A stretch of DNA of 64,000 bases from JAXDBM01 sp963709485 (GTDB lineage: Bacteria > Desulfobacterota > Syntrophia > Syntrophales > Fen-1087). The notes under the pieces are model-generated. The model saw nothing but the letters and a program-made list of their open reading frames with translations, had not been told where the DNA came from and did no database searches. Where the stretch lies: assembly GCA_963709485.1 (NCBI GenBank), contig CAVPWE010000003.1, positions 124,001 to 188,000 on the forward strand, written 5' to 3'. Of the stretch, positions 53,185-63,041 are shown piece after piece. A program made the position numbers and the translations under genes. Positions within the stretch are counted from its first letter, which is position 1. Each line of letters begins with the position of its first letter.

Positions 53185-53325
53185 TCATTTCAATGGCCAA
53201 CCACCATGCGTATCGATGATACGGTCGATCTCGGCCATGAGGCGGATGGTCTCTTTCAGGGCCGCAACGATGCGTTGATCGTGGGTGACATCGTCATAGG
53301 AAAACCGGCGGCCCTTTGCGGTCCT
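53185..53325 (-). pseudogene. Gene remnant, C-terminal tail only
   Basis: Directly after the VapC stop, the same frame stays open for about 46 codons (through FSYDDVTHDQRIVAALKETI and a closing HGGWPLK) to a TGA at 53187-53185 followed by TAG. It has no start codon of its own and looks like the tail of a larger protein. From memory, restriction/modification methylases of the Eco57I type can end in a helix with HGGWP, but I am not sure. It suggests a deletion or insertion event at this site. Confidence 0.45.
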
Positions 53326-53718
53326 TCAGCCATTTCTGATTTCCAAACCCGGTATGTCACGGAAATGTTCGTCGACCGTCATTACGGCCAGATTCTTTTC
53401 CATGGACAGGACGGTAATGATGATATCGGAAAAGGGGATCGTTTTCCCTTCCTTGTGCAGATTGGCAGAGAGGCGGCCGGCTTTGATCCAGAGCGTGTCG
53501 TTCATTTCGAGGAAGGGAAGGGCTTTGAGCACGCTTCTCAGCAGAGCCTGTTCCTTTTCTGATCGGACGCCCTGGACAAGCTCATAGATGACCGGTCCAC
53601 AGATAAAAACAGCTTCTGATTTCAAGGCTTTTTCGAGAGCCTGTCCAAGAGGGGTCGTGCCGGGTCGAAAATAATCGATCCAGGCGCAGGTATCGGGAAG
53701 GACACCCTTACTTTGCAT
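53326..53718 (-). CDS. vapC: VapC-type PIN-domain toxin
   Basis: 130 residues from the ATG at 53718, overlapping the antitoxin end by 11 bases. PIN-domain ribonuclease: LPDTCAWIDYFR with the first acidic residue, the Glu in VIYELVQGVRS, and IPFSDIIITVLS plus VMTVDEHFRDIPGL for the remaining acidic site. VapC toxins cleave tRNA or rRNA when free and are held inactive by VapB. Length and gene order are typical. Confidence 0.88.
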   Translation of the reverse strand: MQSKGVLPDTCAWIDYFRPGTTPLGQALEKALKSEAVFICGPVIYELVQGVRSEKEQALLRSVLKALPFLEMNDTLWIKAGRLSANLHKEGKTIPFSDIIITVLSMEKNLAVMTVDEHFRDIPGLEIRNG

Positions 53719-53941
53719 TGTATTTGTCCCTTTCTTCCTGAGCCTGCAATTCAATTTCCTCCTCTTTTCTCCAGTCATAGTTAATCTTCATTTTGCCTCG
53801 CATTTCCAGGAGCTCGGTCATTTTCCCGTCTCTGACATAGGACTCCATCGCCGCAACAATAGCCCGGGTCTTCGACTTTTCCTTCGAGATTTTCTGAACC
53901 TCGGAGAGGAGGTCATCGGGGATGTTCAATGTTGCACGCAT
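53708..53941 (-). CDS. vapB: VapB-type antitoxin
   Basis: 77 residues from the ATG at 53941, with GGAGG 8 bases upstream; a GTG at 53950 lies within the ribosome-site region and is less likely. N-terminal RATLNIPDDLLSEVQKISKE is the ribbon-helix-helix DNA-binding part of the DUF2191/VapB family. The charged C-terminus (WRKEEEIELQAQEERDKY) would wrap the toxin. The pair probably represses its own promoter. Confidence 0.88.
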   Translation of the reverse strand: MRATLNIPDDLLSEVQKISKEKSKTRAIVAAMESYVRDGKMTELLEMRGKMKINYDWRKEEEIELQAQEERDKYNAK

Positions 53942-54010
53942 ATCAGTCACCTCCAGAATATGATTTTATGATATGCTTTTTCATCGTGAAGTCAAGGGAT
54001 ATATTATTTC

Positions 54011-55012
54011 CTATACAGACCCGATAATGATTCCCGAGTCATTCGGTGTTTCCATGGGGATTCTCCGCATGTCCTTTACGCGAACTTTCGTAAGCATATC
54101 CATGATCTGCGATTGGGAGTAGGACTGCCCCGATGGCGTGCCCAGCAGCATGTTGAGCGAGAAAAGGGCGGGGTGCAGAGGCCCGTCCATACCGTCGTCG
54201 AGGATAAATTCATGCACGATGATCAGGCCGCCCGGCGCCAGCGCGGAGACGGCTTTCCCGATGATTTTTCCGCAGTCCTTCGGTCCTTCCCCGTGGAGGA
54301 TGTGGGAGAGCAGGACGGCGTCATAGGTTCCCCCGATTCTGTCCTTCAGATAATTTCCGGCCTGGAAATCGATGCGTCCGGTCATTCCGAACCTCTGAAT
54401 GGTCCTCTCGGCGAAGGGTCGGGTTTCCGGCAGGTCATATACGGTTGCCCTGAGCCGCGGATTGGCCAGGCAGAAATGAATCGCATAGGTCCCCGGCCCG
54501 CCGCCCAGATCGAGCAGGCGGCGGCGCTCTGTAAAATCGATCGCGTCGACCACGCGCGGCGCCACTTTCATGGCGATGTTGAACATGCCCATCAGAAAAC
54601 TCTCGCGCCGCCGATCCCCTGCGAATGAGGACCGGGTACGGAGCGGCTTTCCCGTTTGGACGGCCCGGTCCAGGCGGGCCCAGGATTCCATCAGGTAATG
54701 ATGGTGCATGATGATGTAGCCCAGGTAATCCGGGGAATCCTTCGACAGGCGTGAGAGCCCGAAGGGGGTGTTCCCGTATCTGCAGCCGGTCTTGACGAGC
54801 AGATTCATGGCGGTCAGTGCATTCAACAGCATCGCGACGCCCCGCGGGTTGCCCCCGATCTTTTCGGCGATATCCGCTGCCGTGAGACGTTCTTTCCGGA
54901 TCGCCGTAAAAACGTCCAGTTTGACGCCTGCGTGCAGCGCACAGGACTGCCAGTAGATACCGGACAGGCGGAGCAGGTTTTCCGGACTCCATTCATGTTC
55001 GTTCATGATCAT
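54011..55012 (-). CDS. O-methyltransferase with winged-helix dimerisation domain
   Basis: 333 residues (ATG at 55012 or 55006). The N-terminal part (about 15-95) is a dimerisation helix-turn-helix: LHAGVKLDVFTAI and TAADIAEKIGGNPRGVAML. The Methyltransf_2 core has RLLDLGGGPGTYAIHFC, ATVYDLPETR, FQAGNYLKD and LLSHILHGEGP, with the His of the last motif matching the catalytic base of small-molecule O-methyltransferases. Similar proteins in anaerobes act on unknown small molecules. It is divergent from the TetR/beta-oxidation operon. Confidence 0.85.
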   Translation of the reverse strand: MIMNEHEWSPENLLRLSGIYWQSCALHAGVKLDVFTAIRKERLTAADIAEKIGGNPRGVAMLLNALTAMNLLVKTGCRYGNTPFGLSRLSKDSPDYLGYIIMHHHYLMESWARLDRAVQTGKPLRTRSSFAGDRRRESFLMGMFNIAMKVAPRVVDAIDFTERRRLLDLGGGPGTYAIHFCLANPRLRATVYDLPETRPFAERTIQRFGMTGRIDFQAGNYLKDRIGGTYDAVLLSHILHGEGPKDCGKIIGKAVSALAPGGLIIVHEFILDDGMDGPLHPALFSLNMLLGTPSGQSYSQSQIMDMLTKVRVKDMRRIPMETPNDSGIIIGSV

Positions 55013-55097
55013 TTACCTCTCAGCAGGTTTTATTTTACAGTTATCCGATTGAAAATGAAAGGGATTAATTTTTTCTTTGAAAACTCAAAAATATTTC

Positions 55098-55172
55098 TTG
55101 ACAAGACCGGATTTCAGGTGTAGTCAGTCAATGACCGTTGGTCATTAGTTGACTTAAGTTCATATTATGAAC
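55098..55172 (+). promoter_or_regulatory. TetR-gene promoter with two palindromic operators
   Basis: A -35-like TTGACA lies at 55098-55103, with a weak -10 around 55121. Just downstream are two perfect palindromes with 3-base centres: AATGACC-GTT-GGTCATT (55130-55146) and GTTCAT-ATT-ATGAAC (55158-55172). A further ACGGTCAT half-site follows near 55176. Such spacing suits binding of the TetR protein encoded immediately downstream (autoregulation). Confidence 0.6.
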
Positions 55173-55213
55173 ATACGGTCATAACCATTTCAGCGCAGAT
55201 CGGGTAGCGCACC

Positions 55214-55853
55214 ATGGGGCTCGAGGACAGAAGGAAAAGAGAAAGGAGCAGCGGCGAAACGCCATCCTCAACGCAGCCAGGAAACTCTTTTTAGAAAAGG
55301 GATTCAAACATGTCACCGTCGAAAACATCGCCCGAAAAGCCGAACTGAGCAAAGGTTCCATCTATCTTTACTTCAAAAGCAAGGAGGAAATCTACACGCA
55401 GATTCTCCTTCAGCGACATCGAAAATTCAACAGGAAATCATCTCAAATCTTCCAGAGACAACAAATCCGCAGCGGTGCTGGTCATGGATTTTGCCTGCAT
55501 TTATGTAGATTTTTTTCTCAATGACCGGGAACTGTTCCGGATCATGATGACCTTCATGCTGCACACGGAAGAACTGAATCTGACGGAGTCGGTGAATCAG
55601 CACATCATCGATGTCACCAACAATACCGTCAAGATCATCGAAACCATCCTTCAGCATGGCATTGACAGGGGCGAGTTCCCCGCGGACATCAATCTGGGGC
55701 AGAGCCGAAACGCCCTCTGGGGGCTGCTCAACGGCATCATATCGCTCCATCTTTTTACCGGAAGGAGGCCAACAAGGAAGAGCGGATCCGTTCCACCATC
55801 AAGGGAAGTCTGAGTGTCTTCATCAATGGTTTGAAAACCTATCGGATTGGTGA
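55214..55853 (+). pseudogene. TetR-family transcriptional regulator, frameshifted
   Basis: The ATG at 55214 begins MGLEDRRKRE. After a missing A near 55243 the sense continues one frame over as EQRRNAILNAARKLFLEKGF, then IARKAELSKGSIYLYFKSKE, a classic TetR helix-turn-helix. A second shift near 55410 moves to the frame with MDFACIYVDFFLNDRELFRI, and a third near 55767 is needed for NKEERIRSTIKGSLSVFI. The ligand-binding half resembles fatty-acid-type TetR regulators placed before beta-oxidation genes. The end is uncertain (between 55813 and 55853). Either inactive, or three base-call errors. Confidence 0.75.
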
Positions 55854-55914
55854 AGAGATCCTCAGCCGGAATAGAAATTTTCAGAAATTTAACAGAACGC
55901 GAAGGAGGTATTTT

Positions 55915-57773
55915 ATGAGCAATTTGTTGGTGAACATGAGAGATCAGCAGTTTGTCCTGTTTGAGCAGTTTGGCATCGAAAAGCTGTTCGAAGCGGAGCT
56001 TTACAAAGACTTTTCGAAAGACGACGTGCTGATGATGATGAACGAAGCGGAAAAGATGGCCTTGAACGTCATTCTTCCGACCTATGAGGCCGGCGACAAG
56101 CAAGGATGTACCTTCAAGGACGGCAAGGTTACGGTGCCGGAATGTTACCGTGATGCCTTCAAGAAATACTGCGAGGCCGGCTGGCTGGCCCAGGCGCAAC
56201 CCACAGATGTCGGTGGTCAGGGCTTGCCCATTACGATGATGACCGCGAATCTGGAGCCCTGCTATGCCGCCAATTTCGCCTTCCTGATGTATCCCGGCCT
56301 GACCCACGGTGCGGCTGCATTGATTCTCCATCACGGGACGGAAGAACTGAAAAACAAATACATGTACAAGATGTTTGCCGGTGAGTGGGGGGGCACGATG
56401 TGCCTCACCGAGCCCGGCGCGGGCAGCGATGTGGGCGCCCTGCGGACCACGGCAAAGCGGCTTCCCGACGGGAAGTTCCTGATCACGGGGACCAAGTGCT
56501 TCATCTCCTGCGGAGATCACGACCTGACCCCGAACATCATCCATCCCGTTCTGGCCAGAATCGAAGGCGATCCCCCGGGCACGCCCGGGGATCTCCATCT
56601 TCATCGTTCCCAAGCACCGCGTCAAGGAAGACGGCTCCCTGGGCGAGTTCAACGACGTCAAGACGGGCAATATCGAGCACAAGATGGGCATCAAGGGATC
56701 GGCGACCTGCACTCTGAACTTCGGCGAAGACGGAAACTGCATCGGCGAGCTGCTGGGCAAGGAGCGCGAGGGCATGCGGATCATGTTCCAGATGATGAAC
56801 GAGGCCCGCATGGAAGTGGGGATGCAGGCCTTGGGTCACTCCACGGCCGCTCTCGAGCACGCCGTAGCCTATGCGAAGGAAAGAATTCAGAGCACCCCGG
56901 TCTGGGAGATGAAGAACCCCGACGCCAAGGCCGTGGCCATTATTCAGCATCCTGATGTCCGCAGGGACCTCCTCTGGATGAAAGCCTACGTTGAAGGTTT
57001 GAGGGCGCTGAATTACTTTGTTGCCTATGCACTGGATATGTCCCGGGCCTTTCCGGAAGAAAAAGCGAAATGGCACGGGTTTCGTGGAACTTCTGACTCC
57101 GGTCTGCAAGGCCTATTCATCCGACATGGGGATGCTGATCACCTCCAAGGCGATCGACATTTACGGAGGCTACGGCTTCTGCCAGGAATATCCCGTGGAG
57201 CAGTACATGCGGGACTGCAAGATCGCCTGCCTCTACGAGGGGACCAACGGGATTCAGTCCCTTGACCTGGTCGGCCGGAAGCTCGGCCAGAACAAGGGCA
57301 TGAACGTCATGAACATGATCGGCGAGATCGGCGCAACCGTCGCAAAGGCAAAAGCCGTTCCGGAGCTGCAGAAATATGCGGCATATCTGGAAGAGGCGAA
57401 CAACGCCGTCATCGACCTGACCATGACCTTTGCGACGCTGGGCAAGAGCTCCAGCTTCCTGATCCCCATTCTGAACGCCTCGCCCTATCTGGAAATCTTC
57501 GGGGATCTGGTGTGCGGGCACTTCCTGCTGCAGGCCGCGGCCATTGCGCAGGAGAAGCTGAACAAGATTTATGAGGAGAAGAACGCCGATTCCAAGGGCA
57601 AGCAGCGCGCTCTGGTTCATGACGACCCGGATGTCGCCTTCTATCAGGGAAAGATCGCGTCGGCGAAATTCTTTGCCGTCGAGGTGCTTTCCCTGGTCAA
57701 GGCAAAGTGCGCAGCGATCAAGGTTGCGGACAAGGTGCCCATCGAAATGGCCGATGAGTCCTTTGCGGCATAA
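55915..57773 (+). pseudogene. Acyl-CoA dehydrogenase, two frameshifts
   Basis: Starts at the ATG at 55915 after AAGGAGG. With two single-base corrections it would encode about 618 residues, the size of long FadE/AidB-like acyl-CoA dehydrogenases with a C-terminal extension. Signatures are MCLTEPGAGSDVGAL (FAD and substrate loop), FSCGDH-like ISCGDHDL, NIEHKMGIKGSATC and CLYEGTNGIQSLDLVGRKLG. An extra G in the 4-G run 56587-56590 and an extra T in 57081-57083 disrupt the frame. The enzyme oxidises acyl-CoA to enoyl-CoA in beta-oxidation. Codon use stays coherent across the breaks, so inactivation would be very recent, or sequence error is responsible. Confidence 0.88.
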
Positions 57774-57784
57774 TCAACGAACAC

Positions 57785-57812
57785 GGTGACGCCCGCGGAC
57801 GCGGGCGTCACC
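57785..57812. repeat. Strong intergenic hairpin
   Basis: GGTGACGCCCGC and GCGGGCGTCACC form a perfect 12-bp stem around a GGAC tetraloop, 11 bases after the acyl-CoA dehydrogenase stop. There is no T-run, so it probably acts as an mRNA-stabilising or processing element within the operon rather than a terminator. Confidence 0.65.
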
Positions 57813-57893
57813 CCTTGCGGAACGAGTGCCGATTGGATCCTCAGGACATAAATCGGCGCCGGGCCGTAAGCAAAACAAGAGGAGGAGAAAAAC

Positions 57894-60315
57894 ATGTCCT
57901 ATGAAATCAAGAAAGCTGCCGTTTTGGGGGCAGGCGTCATGGGCGCCACCATTGCCGCCCATCTGACCAACGCGGGGATTCCATGCTGTCTGCTGGATAT
58001 CGTCCCCTTTGAACTCACCGAGGCCGACAAGAAGCAGGGCCTGACGGAAAAAAGTCCGGCCTGGCGGAACCGCTTTGCCGCCAACGGACTGGCCGGCGTC
58101 ACGAAATCCAAACCGGCGAGTTTCTACAGCAAGAAAAACGCTTCCATGATCAAGATCGGCAATTTTGAGGATAACCTCAACTGGCTCGCGGATGTGGACT
58201 GGGTCATCGAGGTCGTCATCGAAAACCTGAAAATCAAGCAGGAGCTTTTCGCCAAGGTCGAAAAGATCGTGAGGCCGGACTGCATCGTGACCACCAACAC
58301 CTCCGGTCTTCCCATCCAGGACATCACCGCGAAGTCCGGCGCAAAATTCAAGGAGCACTTCCTGGGCACCCATTTCTTCAATCCGCCCCGGTACATGAAA
58401 CTGCTGGAGATCATTCCCGGCGAGAAGACCAGGAAGGAGATCGTGGACTACATGATCACCTTCTGCGAGCAGGTGCTGGGCAAGGGCGTCGTCGTTTGCA
58501 AGGACGTCCCCAACTTCATCGGCAACCGCATCGGCGTGTTCGACATCTCCAACGCCGTCAACCTGATGGTGGAGAAGAAGCTGAAGGTGGAGGAAGTGGA
58601 CGCCGTCATCGGCAAGGCCCTGGGACGTCCGGGCACCTCAATTTTCGGGACCCTCGATCTGGTCGGTCTCGATACGGGGTATCACGTGATGAAGAACCTC
58701 TATCGAGGCGGTTCCCGAAGACGAGAGCCGCAACCTTTTCGTTCCGCTGCCCTTCTTTGACAAGATGATGGAGCTCAAATGGCTGGGGAACAAGACCAAG
58801 CAGGGGTTCTACAAGAAGACCAAGGACGCCAAGGGCAAGAAGGCGAAGCTGGTCCTGGATTACAACACGATGGAGTATGTCGCTCCGACCAAGCCGAAGT
58901 ACGAATCCATCTCCGAGGCCAAGAAAAAAGCGGATGACGGCATTGCCGCCTCCATCCGAACCGTCTTTTTCGGCAAGGATGCGGCCTCCGAGTTGGCACG
59001 GGAATATCTGTGCAACAACTTCATCTACGCGGTGAACCGCGTTCCGGAAATCTGCGAGACCATCGTGGGCATCGACAACGCCATGAAGTGGGGCTACAAC
59101 CATCAGCTGGGGCCCTTCGAGACCTGGGATGCCGTCGGCGTTAAGGCGGCCGTCGAGGTCATGAAGCAGCTCAAGAAGAAAGTGCCCAAGAAGATCGAGG
59201 AGATGCTGAAAAAAGGCTGTGAGTCCTTCTACACCAAGAAGGAAGACGGCACCTATTATTACGACTTCGAGAAGAAGGGCTATGTCCTGCTGGAAGCCAA
59301 TCCGCGGATTATCCTACTGCCCGCGCTGAAGGACCGGAAGAAGGTCATCCAGGGGAATGCCTCTGCGACGCTGGTGGACATCGGCGACGGCGTGGCCTGC
59401 CTGGAGTTCCACACCAAGATGAACGCCATCGACGGTCCGATGATCGACATGATCAATGTCGCCTGCGACGTTGTGGAAAAGAGCTGCACCGGCTTGGTGC
59501 TGGGCAATCACGCGGCCAACTTCTCCGCCGGCGCCAACGTTTTCCAGGTGCTTCTTGCGGCCCAGAAGGGCGACTGGGACATGCTGGAGAAACTGATCGG
59601 CGCCCTCCAGGACGCCAACATGCGGATGAAATACCTCTCCAAGCCGGTCGTGACGGCGCCCGCCGGGCTGACCCTGGGCGGCGGCTGTGAAATGGCCATG
59701 CACGGGGCGAAATGCCAGCCCTGCGGCGAGACCTACATCGGTCTCGTGGAAGTCGGCGTCGGCGTCATTCCCGCCGGCGGCGGCTGCAAGGAGCTGATGG
59801 TGCGCCTGACCGAAGGGCTGCCGGACGGCGTTATCGACGCGGGCCTCAACCTGCAGACGATCCTGGGCAAGGCCTTCGAGACGATCGCCACGGCCAAAGT
59901 GGCGACCAGCGCCATGGAGGGCATGGAGCTGGGCTTCATCCGGAAGACCGAGCAGATCAGCCTCAACCGGGATCAGCAGATCTACGACGCAAAACAGGTT
60001 GTTCTGGGCCTGTCCAAGTTCTACAAGAAGCCGCGACCGGCCCTGATCCCCGTCATGGGCGAGAACTTCCGCGGCATGGCGAACGCGATCCTTTACAACA
60101 TGCAGTACGGCAACTACGCGTCCGCCTATGACGTCCACATCGCAAGGAAGGTGGCCCACATCATTTCCGGCGGCGACTGCGCCGAAGGGACGCTGGTGAC
60201 GGAACAAGAGATCCTGGACCTCGAGAAGGAAGCCTTCATGAGCCTCATGGGCGAGCAGAAGACCCAGGACCGGATCATGCACATGCTGACGACGGGCAAG
60301 CCGTTGCGCAACTAA
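57894..60315 (+). pseudogene. 3-hydroxyacyl-CoA dehydrogenase/enoyl-CoA hydratase fusion, one frameshift
   Basis: With one correction the gene encodes about 806 residues in the order HADH then crotonase, as in FadN-like proteins, the reverse of FadB. Residues about 5-190 form the NAD-binding domain (AAVLGAGVMGATIAAHL), followed by the 3HCDH C-terminal part with KDVPNFIGNRIGVFD. The crotonase part (about 480-720) has NHAANFSAGANVF and APAGLTLGGGCEMAMH. An extra C near 58705 (after NLY) shifts the frame; the downstream frame resumes as FVPLPFFDKMMELKWLGNKT. It performs hydration and oxidation steps of beta-oxidation. RBS AGGAGGAG precedes the ATG. Confidence 0.88.
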
Positions 60316-60323
60316 CATAAAAT

Positions 60324-60375
60324 ATCCCCCTCCTCTTTCTTTCGCCCTGACGGGCGGCCGGGAGGGGAGGGGGAT
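60324..60375. repeat. Compound intergenic hairpin before the thiolase gene
   Basis: ATCCCCCTCC (60324-60333) pairs with GGAGGGGGAT (60366-60375), and an inner stem CGCCC/GGGCG (60343-60347 and 60352-60356) has a TGAC loop. It ends about 9 bases before the AAGGAGG ribosome site of the thiolase gene. No T-run follows, so a stability or processing role is likely. Confidence 0.55.
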
Positions 60376-60397
60376 CCAGAACACAAGGAGGAATACC

Positions 60398-61596
60398 ATG
60401 AGTGAAGCTGTTATTGTCGAAGCTGTCAGAAGTCCGGGCGGTCGTTATAAGAAGAGGCGGCCTGGCCGCCACGAGAGGAGACGACATCGGGATCCAGGTG
60501 ATGAAGGGTCTCCTCGCACGGTTTCCCGATATGAAACCGGAGGAAATCGATGATGTCATTGTCGGCTGCTCCTTCCCCGAAGGCGAGCAGGGCATGAACT
60601 ACGGCCGCGTGATTGCCATGGGTGCCGGTCTGCCCATTTCCGTGTCAGGAATGGTCATCAACCGCTTCTGCTCGTCCGGACTGCAGGCCATCGCCGACGC
60701 GACGGCCAAGATCCGGGCCGGCTGGTCCGATGTCATTGTCGCCGGCGGCTGCGAGACCATGTCTCACATCCCCATGGGCGGCAGCATCTTCCGCCCCAAC
60801 CCCGAGTGGGACTTCGACGGCGGCATGCCGAATGTCTATGTTTCCATGGGCATCACGGCCGAAAACGTCGCGGCCGAATTACAACATCTCCCGCGAAGAC
60901 ATGGACAAGTTCGGCCTGGAGAGCAACCGCCGGGCTTTCGAAGCCCAGAAGGCGGGGAAGTTCAAGGATGAGATCATTCCCATCGAGGCCTTCAAGTACA
61001 AGGTCCTGAAAAACGGCAAGCGGGTCCGTGAGAAGGTCGTTTTTGACGCCGATGACGGAATGCGATGGCCCGCCAAAATCGAGGACATGGCCAAACTGCG
61101 GTCGCCCTTCAAGCAGGGCGGAACGGTCACGGCCGCCAACTCCTCCCAGATGACCGACGGCGCCGCCTTCTCCCTGCTGATGACGGCGGAGAAGGCCAAG
61201 GCCCTTGGCCTGAAGCCTCTGGCCAAGCTTTCCTACTATGCCGTCGCCGGTTGCAAGGCCGAGGAGATGGGCGTTGGTCCGGCCTACGCGATCCCCAAGG
61301 TTCTGAAAATGGCGGGACTGACCAGCAAAGACATCGATGTTTATGAAATCAATGAGGCCTTTGCCTCGCAGGCCATATATTCCTGCCGGGCGGTGGGGAT
61401 CGAAGACCGTTACTGGGCCGGCGACATCAACCCCAACGGGGGCGCCATCGCCCTGGGTCATCCCCTCGGATGCACCGGCGCCAAGCTGACCGCCCAGCTC
61501 CTTCACGAGCTGAAGCGGCGGAACGCGAAGCGCGGCATCGTCTCGATGTGCATCGGCGGCGGGATGGGCGCGGCCGGCATTTATGAAATGATGTAG
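60398..61596 (+). pseudogene. Acetyl-CoA acyltransferase (thiolase), two frameshifts
   Basis: ATG at 60398 after AAGGAGG. With an extra base removed near 60451 and another near 60876, about 398 residues of a FadA-type thiolase result. N-terminal SEAVIVEAVRSPGGRYK, nucleophile Cys in NRFCSSGLQAIADA, NEAFASQA with the catalytic His region NPNGGAIALGHPLGCTGA and a closing CIGGGMGAAGIYE. It cleaves 3-ketoacyl-CoA to acetyl-CoA, the last step of beta-oxidation. All catalytic residues are present, and only reading-frame errors break it. A terminator follows. Confidence 0.88.
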
Positions 61597-61681
61597 TTTC
61601 CCACGCAGCTGCGGGGCGGAAGAGACCCCCTCCCCGCCTGGCGACAGGCGGCTTTTCTGATCCCGCTTTTGCGATTCATAG

Positions 61682-61720
61682 AAGAGCCATGGACCCTCGC
61701 AAGTCCATGGCTCTTTTCTT
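61682..61720 (+). terminator. Rho-independent terminator of the beta-oxidation operon
   Basis: AAGAGCCATGGAC and GTCCATGGCTCTT form a perfect 13-bp stem with an 8-base loop, followed by TTCTT. It lies 86 bases after the thiolase stop and ends the fatty-acid operon. Confidence 0.85.
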
Positions 61721-61817
61721 ATTGACGGCCGGGTAAAAAGTCCATATGCTGCGGACCACTTTATTCCGGATGATCGGAATATCGAATAAAAAAACGGACA
61801 GGAATCGGAAGAGGATT

Positions 61818-63038
61818 ATGAATCAGAATGAACAAAACACGAATGAGCCCGCTGAGGAACAAAGCTTCGCGGAACTTTTTGAGAAGACTCAGCAAAAGCC
61901 GGTCTGGCTGAAGCCGGGGGAGAAAGTGGAAGCCCGCATCGTCAAGATTTCCCCGGATTGGATCTTTCTCGATCTGGGCGGGAAGAATGAGGGGTATCTG
62001 GACCGGAAGGAGCTGCTGAACGAAGAAGGCGAGCTGACCGTCAAGGAGGGGGATACCATCCGCGCCTATTTCCTGTCGTCGCGCCAGGATGAAAAACTTT
62101 TTACCACCAAGATCGGGCCCGGGGACGCCGGCCGGATTTATCTGGAAGATGCCTGGCGAAACGGCATTCCCGTTGAGGGTGTGGTCGATAAGGAGGTCAA
62201 AGGCGGGTTCGAAATCAGGATTTCCGGGACGATCCGCGGTTTCTGCCCCTTTTCACAGATGGGACTGGGGCGGATCGAGAAGCCGGCCGATTATGCGGGT
62301 AAGCGCCTGCAATTCATCATCATGGAATACGGAGAAAAGGGGCGCAACGTGATTCTGTCCAACCGGGTCATCCTGGAAAAGGAGCGGAAGGAAAAGCGGG
62401 AGGAGATGATGCAAACGCTCCAGGAGGGGCAGATTGTTCAAGGGAAAGTCGTCTCCCTTCAGAAATTCGGCGCCTTTGTCGATATCGGCGGCATGCAGGG
62501 TCTGCTGCCCATGTCGGAAATCGGCTGGGGCCGGATCGAGAACATCAACGACGCGCTGAAAATCGGCGAGGAAGTGGAAGTGGCCGTTCTGAGAATCGAC
62601 CGTGAGCGGGACCGGATCAGCCTGAGCCTCAAAAAGTTGCTCGCCGACCCCTGGGAGAAAGTCGAATCGACCTATCTGGAGGGATCCATCTACGGCGGCC
62701 GGGTCGTTCGCCTGACAAAGTTCGGGGCCTTTATCGCGCTGGAGCCCGGGATCGACGGCCTGCTGCATATTTCCCGCATGGGCGCGGGAAAGCGCGTCAG
62801 CCATGCCGGCGAGGTTCTCAAAGAGGGTCATGATCTGGAGGTCAAAATCGAGAAAGTGGACAGGGCGGCCAAGCGCATTTCCCTGTTGCTGGCCGAACAT
62901 GACGCCGTGAAAGAGGAAAAAGAGGCGCCTGATGACTACCGCCAATACATGAAAAAGACGCAGAGCGCTTTCGGGTCTCTGGGCGATCAGATCAAGGACG
63001 CCGCGGGACCCGGCGCAAAGGAGAAAAACGAGAGGTAG
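61818..63038 (+). CDS. S1 RNA-binding protein with four S1 domains
   Basis: 406 residues from the ATG at 61818; 61746 is an open but weak alternative. Four S1 repeats lie at about 30-100, 112-180, 195-270 and 285-355 (GEKVEARIVKISPDWIFLDLGG, GIPVEGVVDKEVKGGFEIRI, GQIVQGKVVSLQKFGAFVDI, GSIYGGRVVRLTKFGAFIAL). Shorter than ribosomal protein S1 (about 550 residues, six repeats), so probably an S1-like RNA-binding accessory factor. The C-terminus is charged. A 13-bp terminator lies just upstream of it. Confidence 0.9.
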   Translation: MNQNEQNTNEPAEEQSFAELFEKTQQKPVWLKPGEKVEARIVKISPDWIFLDLGGKNEGYLDRKELLNEEGELTVKEGDTIRAYFLSSRQDEKLFTTKIGPGDAGRIYLEDAWRNGIPVEGVVDKEVKGGFEIRISGTIRGFCPFSQMGLGRIEKPADYAGKRLQFIIMEYGEKGRNVILSNRVILEKERKEKREEMMQTLQEGQIVQGKVVSLQKFGAFVDIGGMQGLLPMSEIGWGRIENINDALKIGEEVEVAVLRIDRERDRISLSLKKLLADPWEKVESTYLEGSIYGGRVVRLTKFGAFIALEPGIDGLLHISRMGAGKRVSHAGEVLKEGHDLEVKIEKVDRAAKRISLLLAEHDAVKEEKEAPDDYRQYMKKTQSAFGSLGDQIKDAAGPGAKEKNER

Positions 63039-63041
63039 GCC

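Noticed and set aside
55214..61596. Programmed ribosomal frameshifting in the beta-oxidation genes
   Set aside because: Eight shifts of mixed direction without slippery heptamers or a common stimulator cannot be programmed; sequencing error or decay is simpler.
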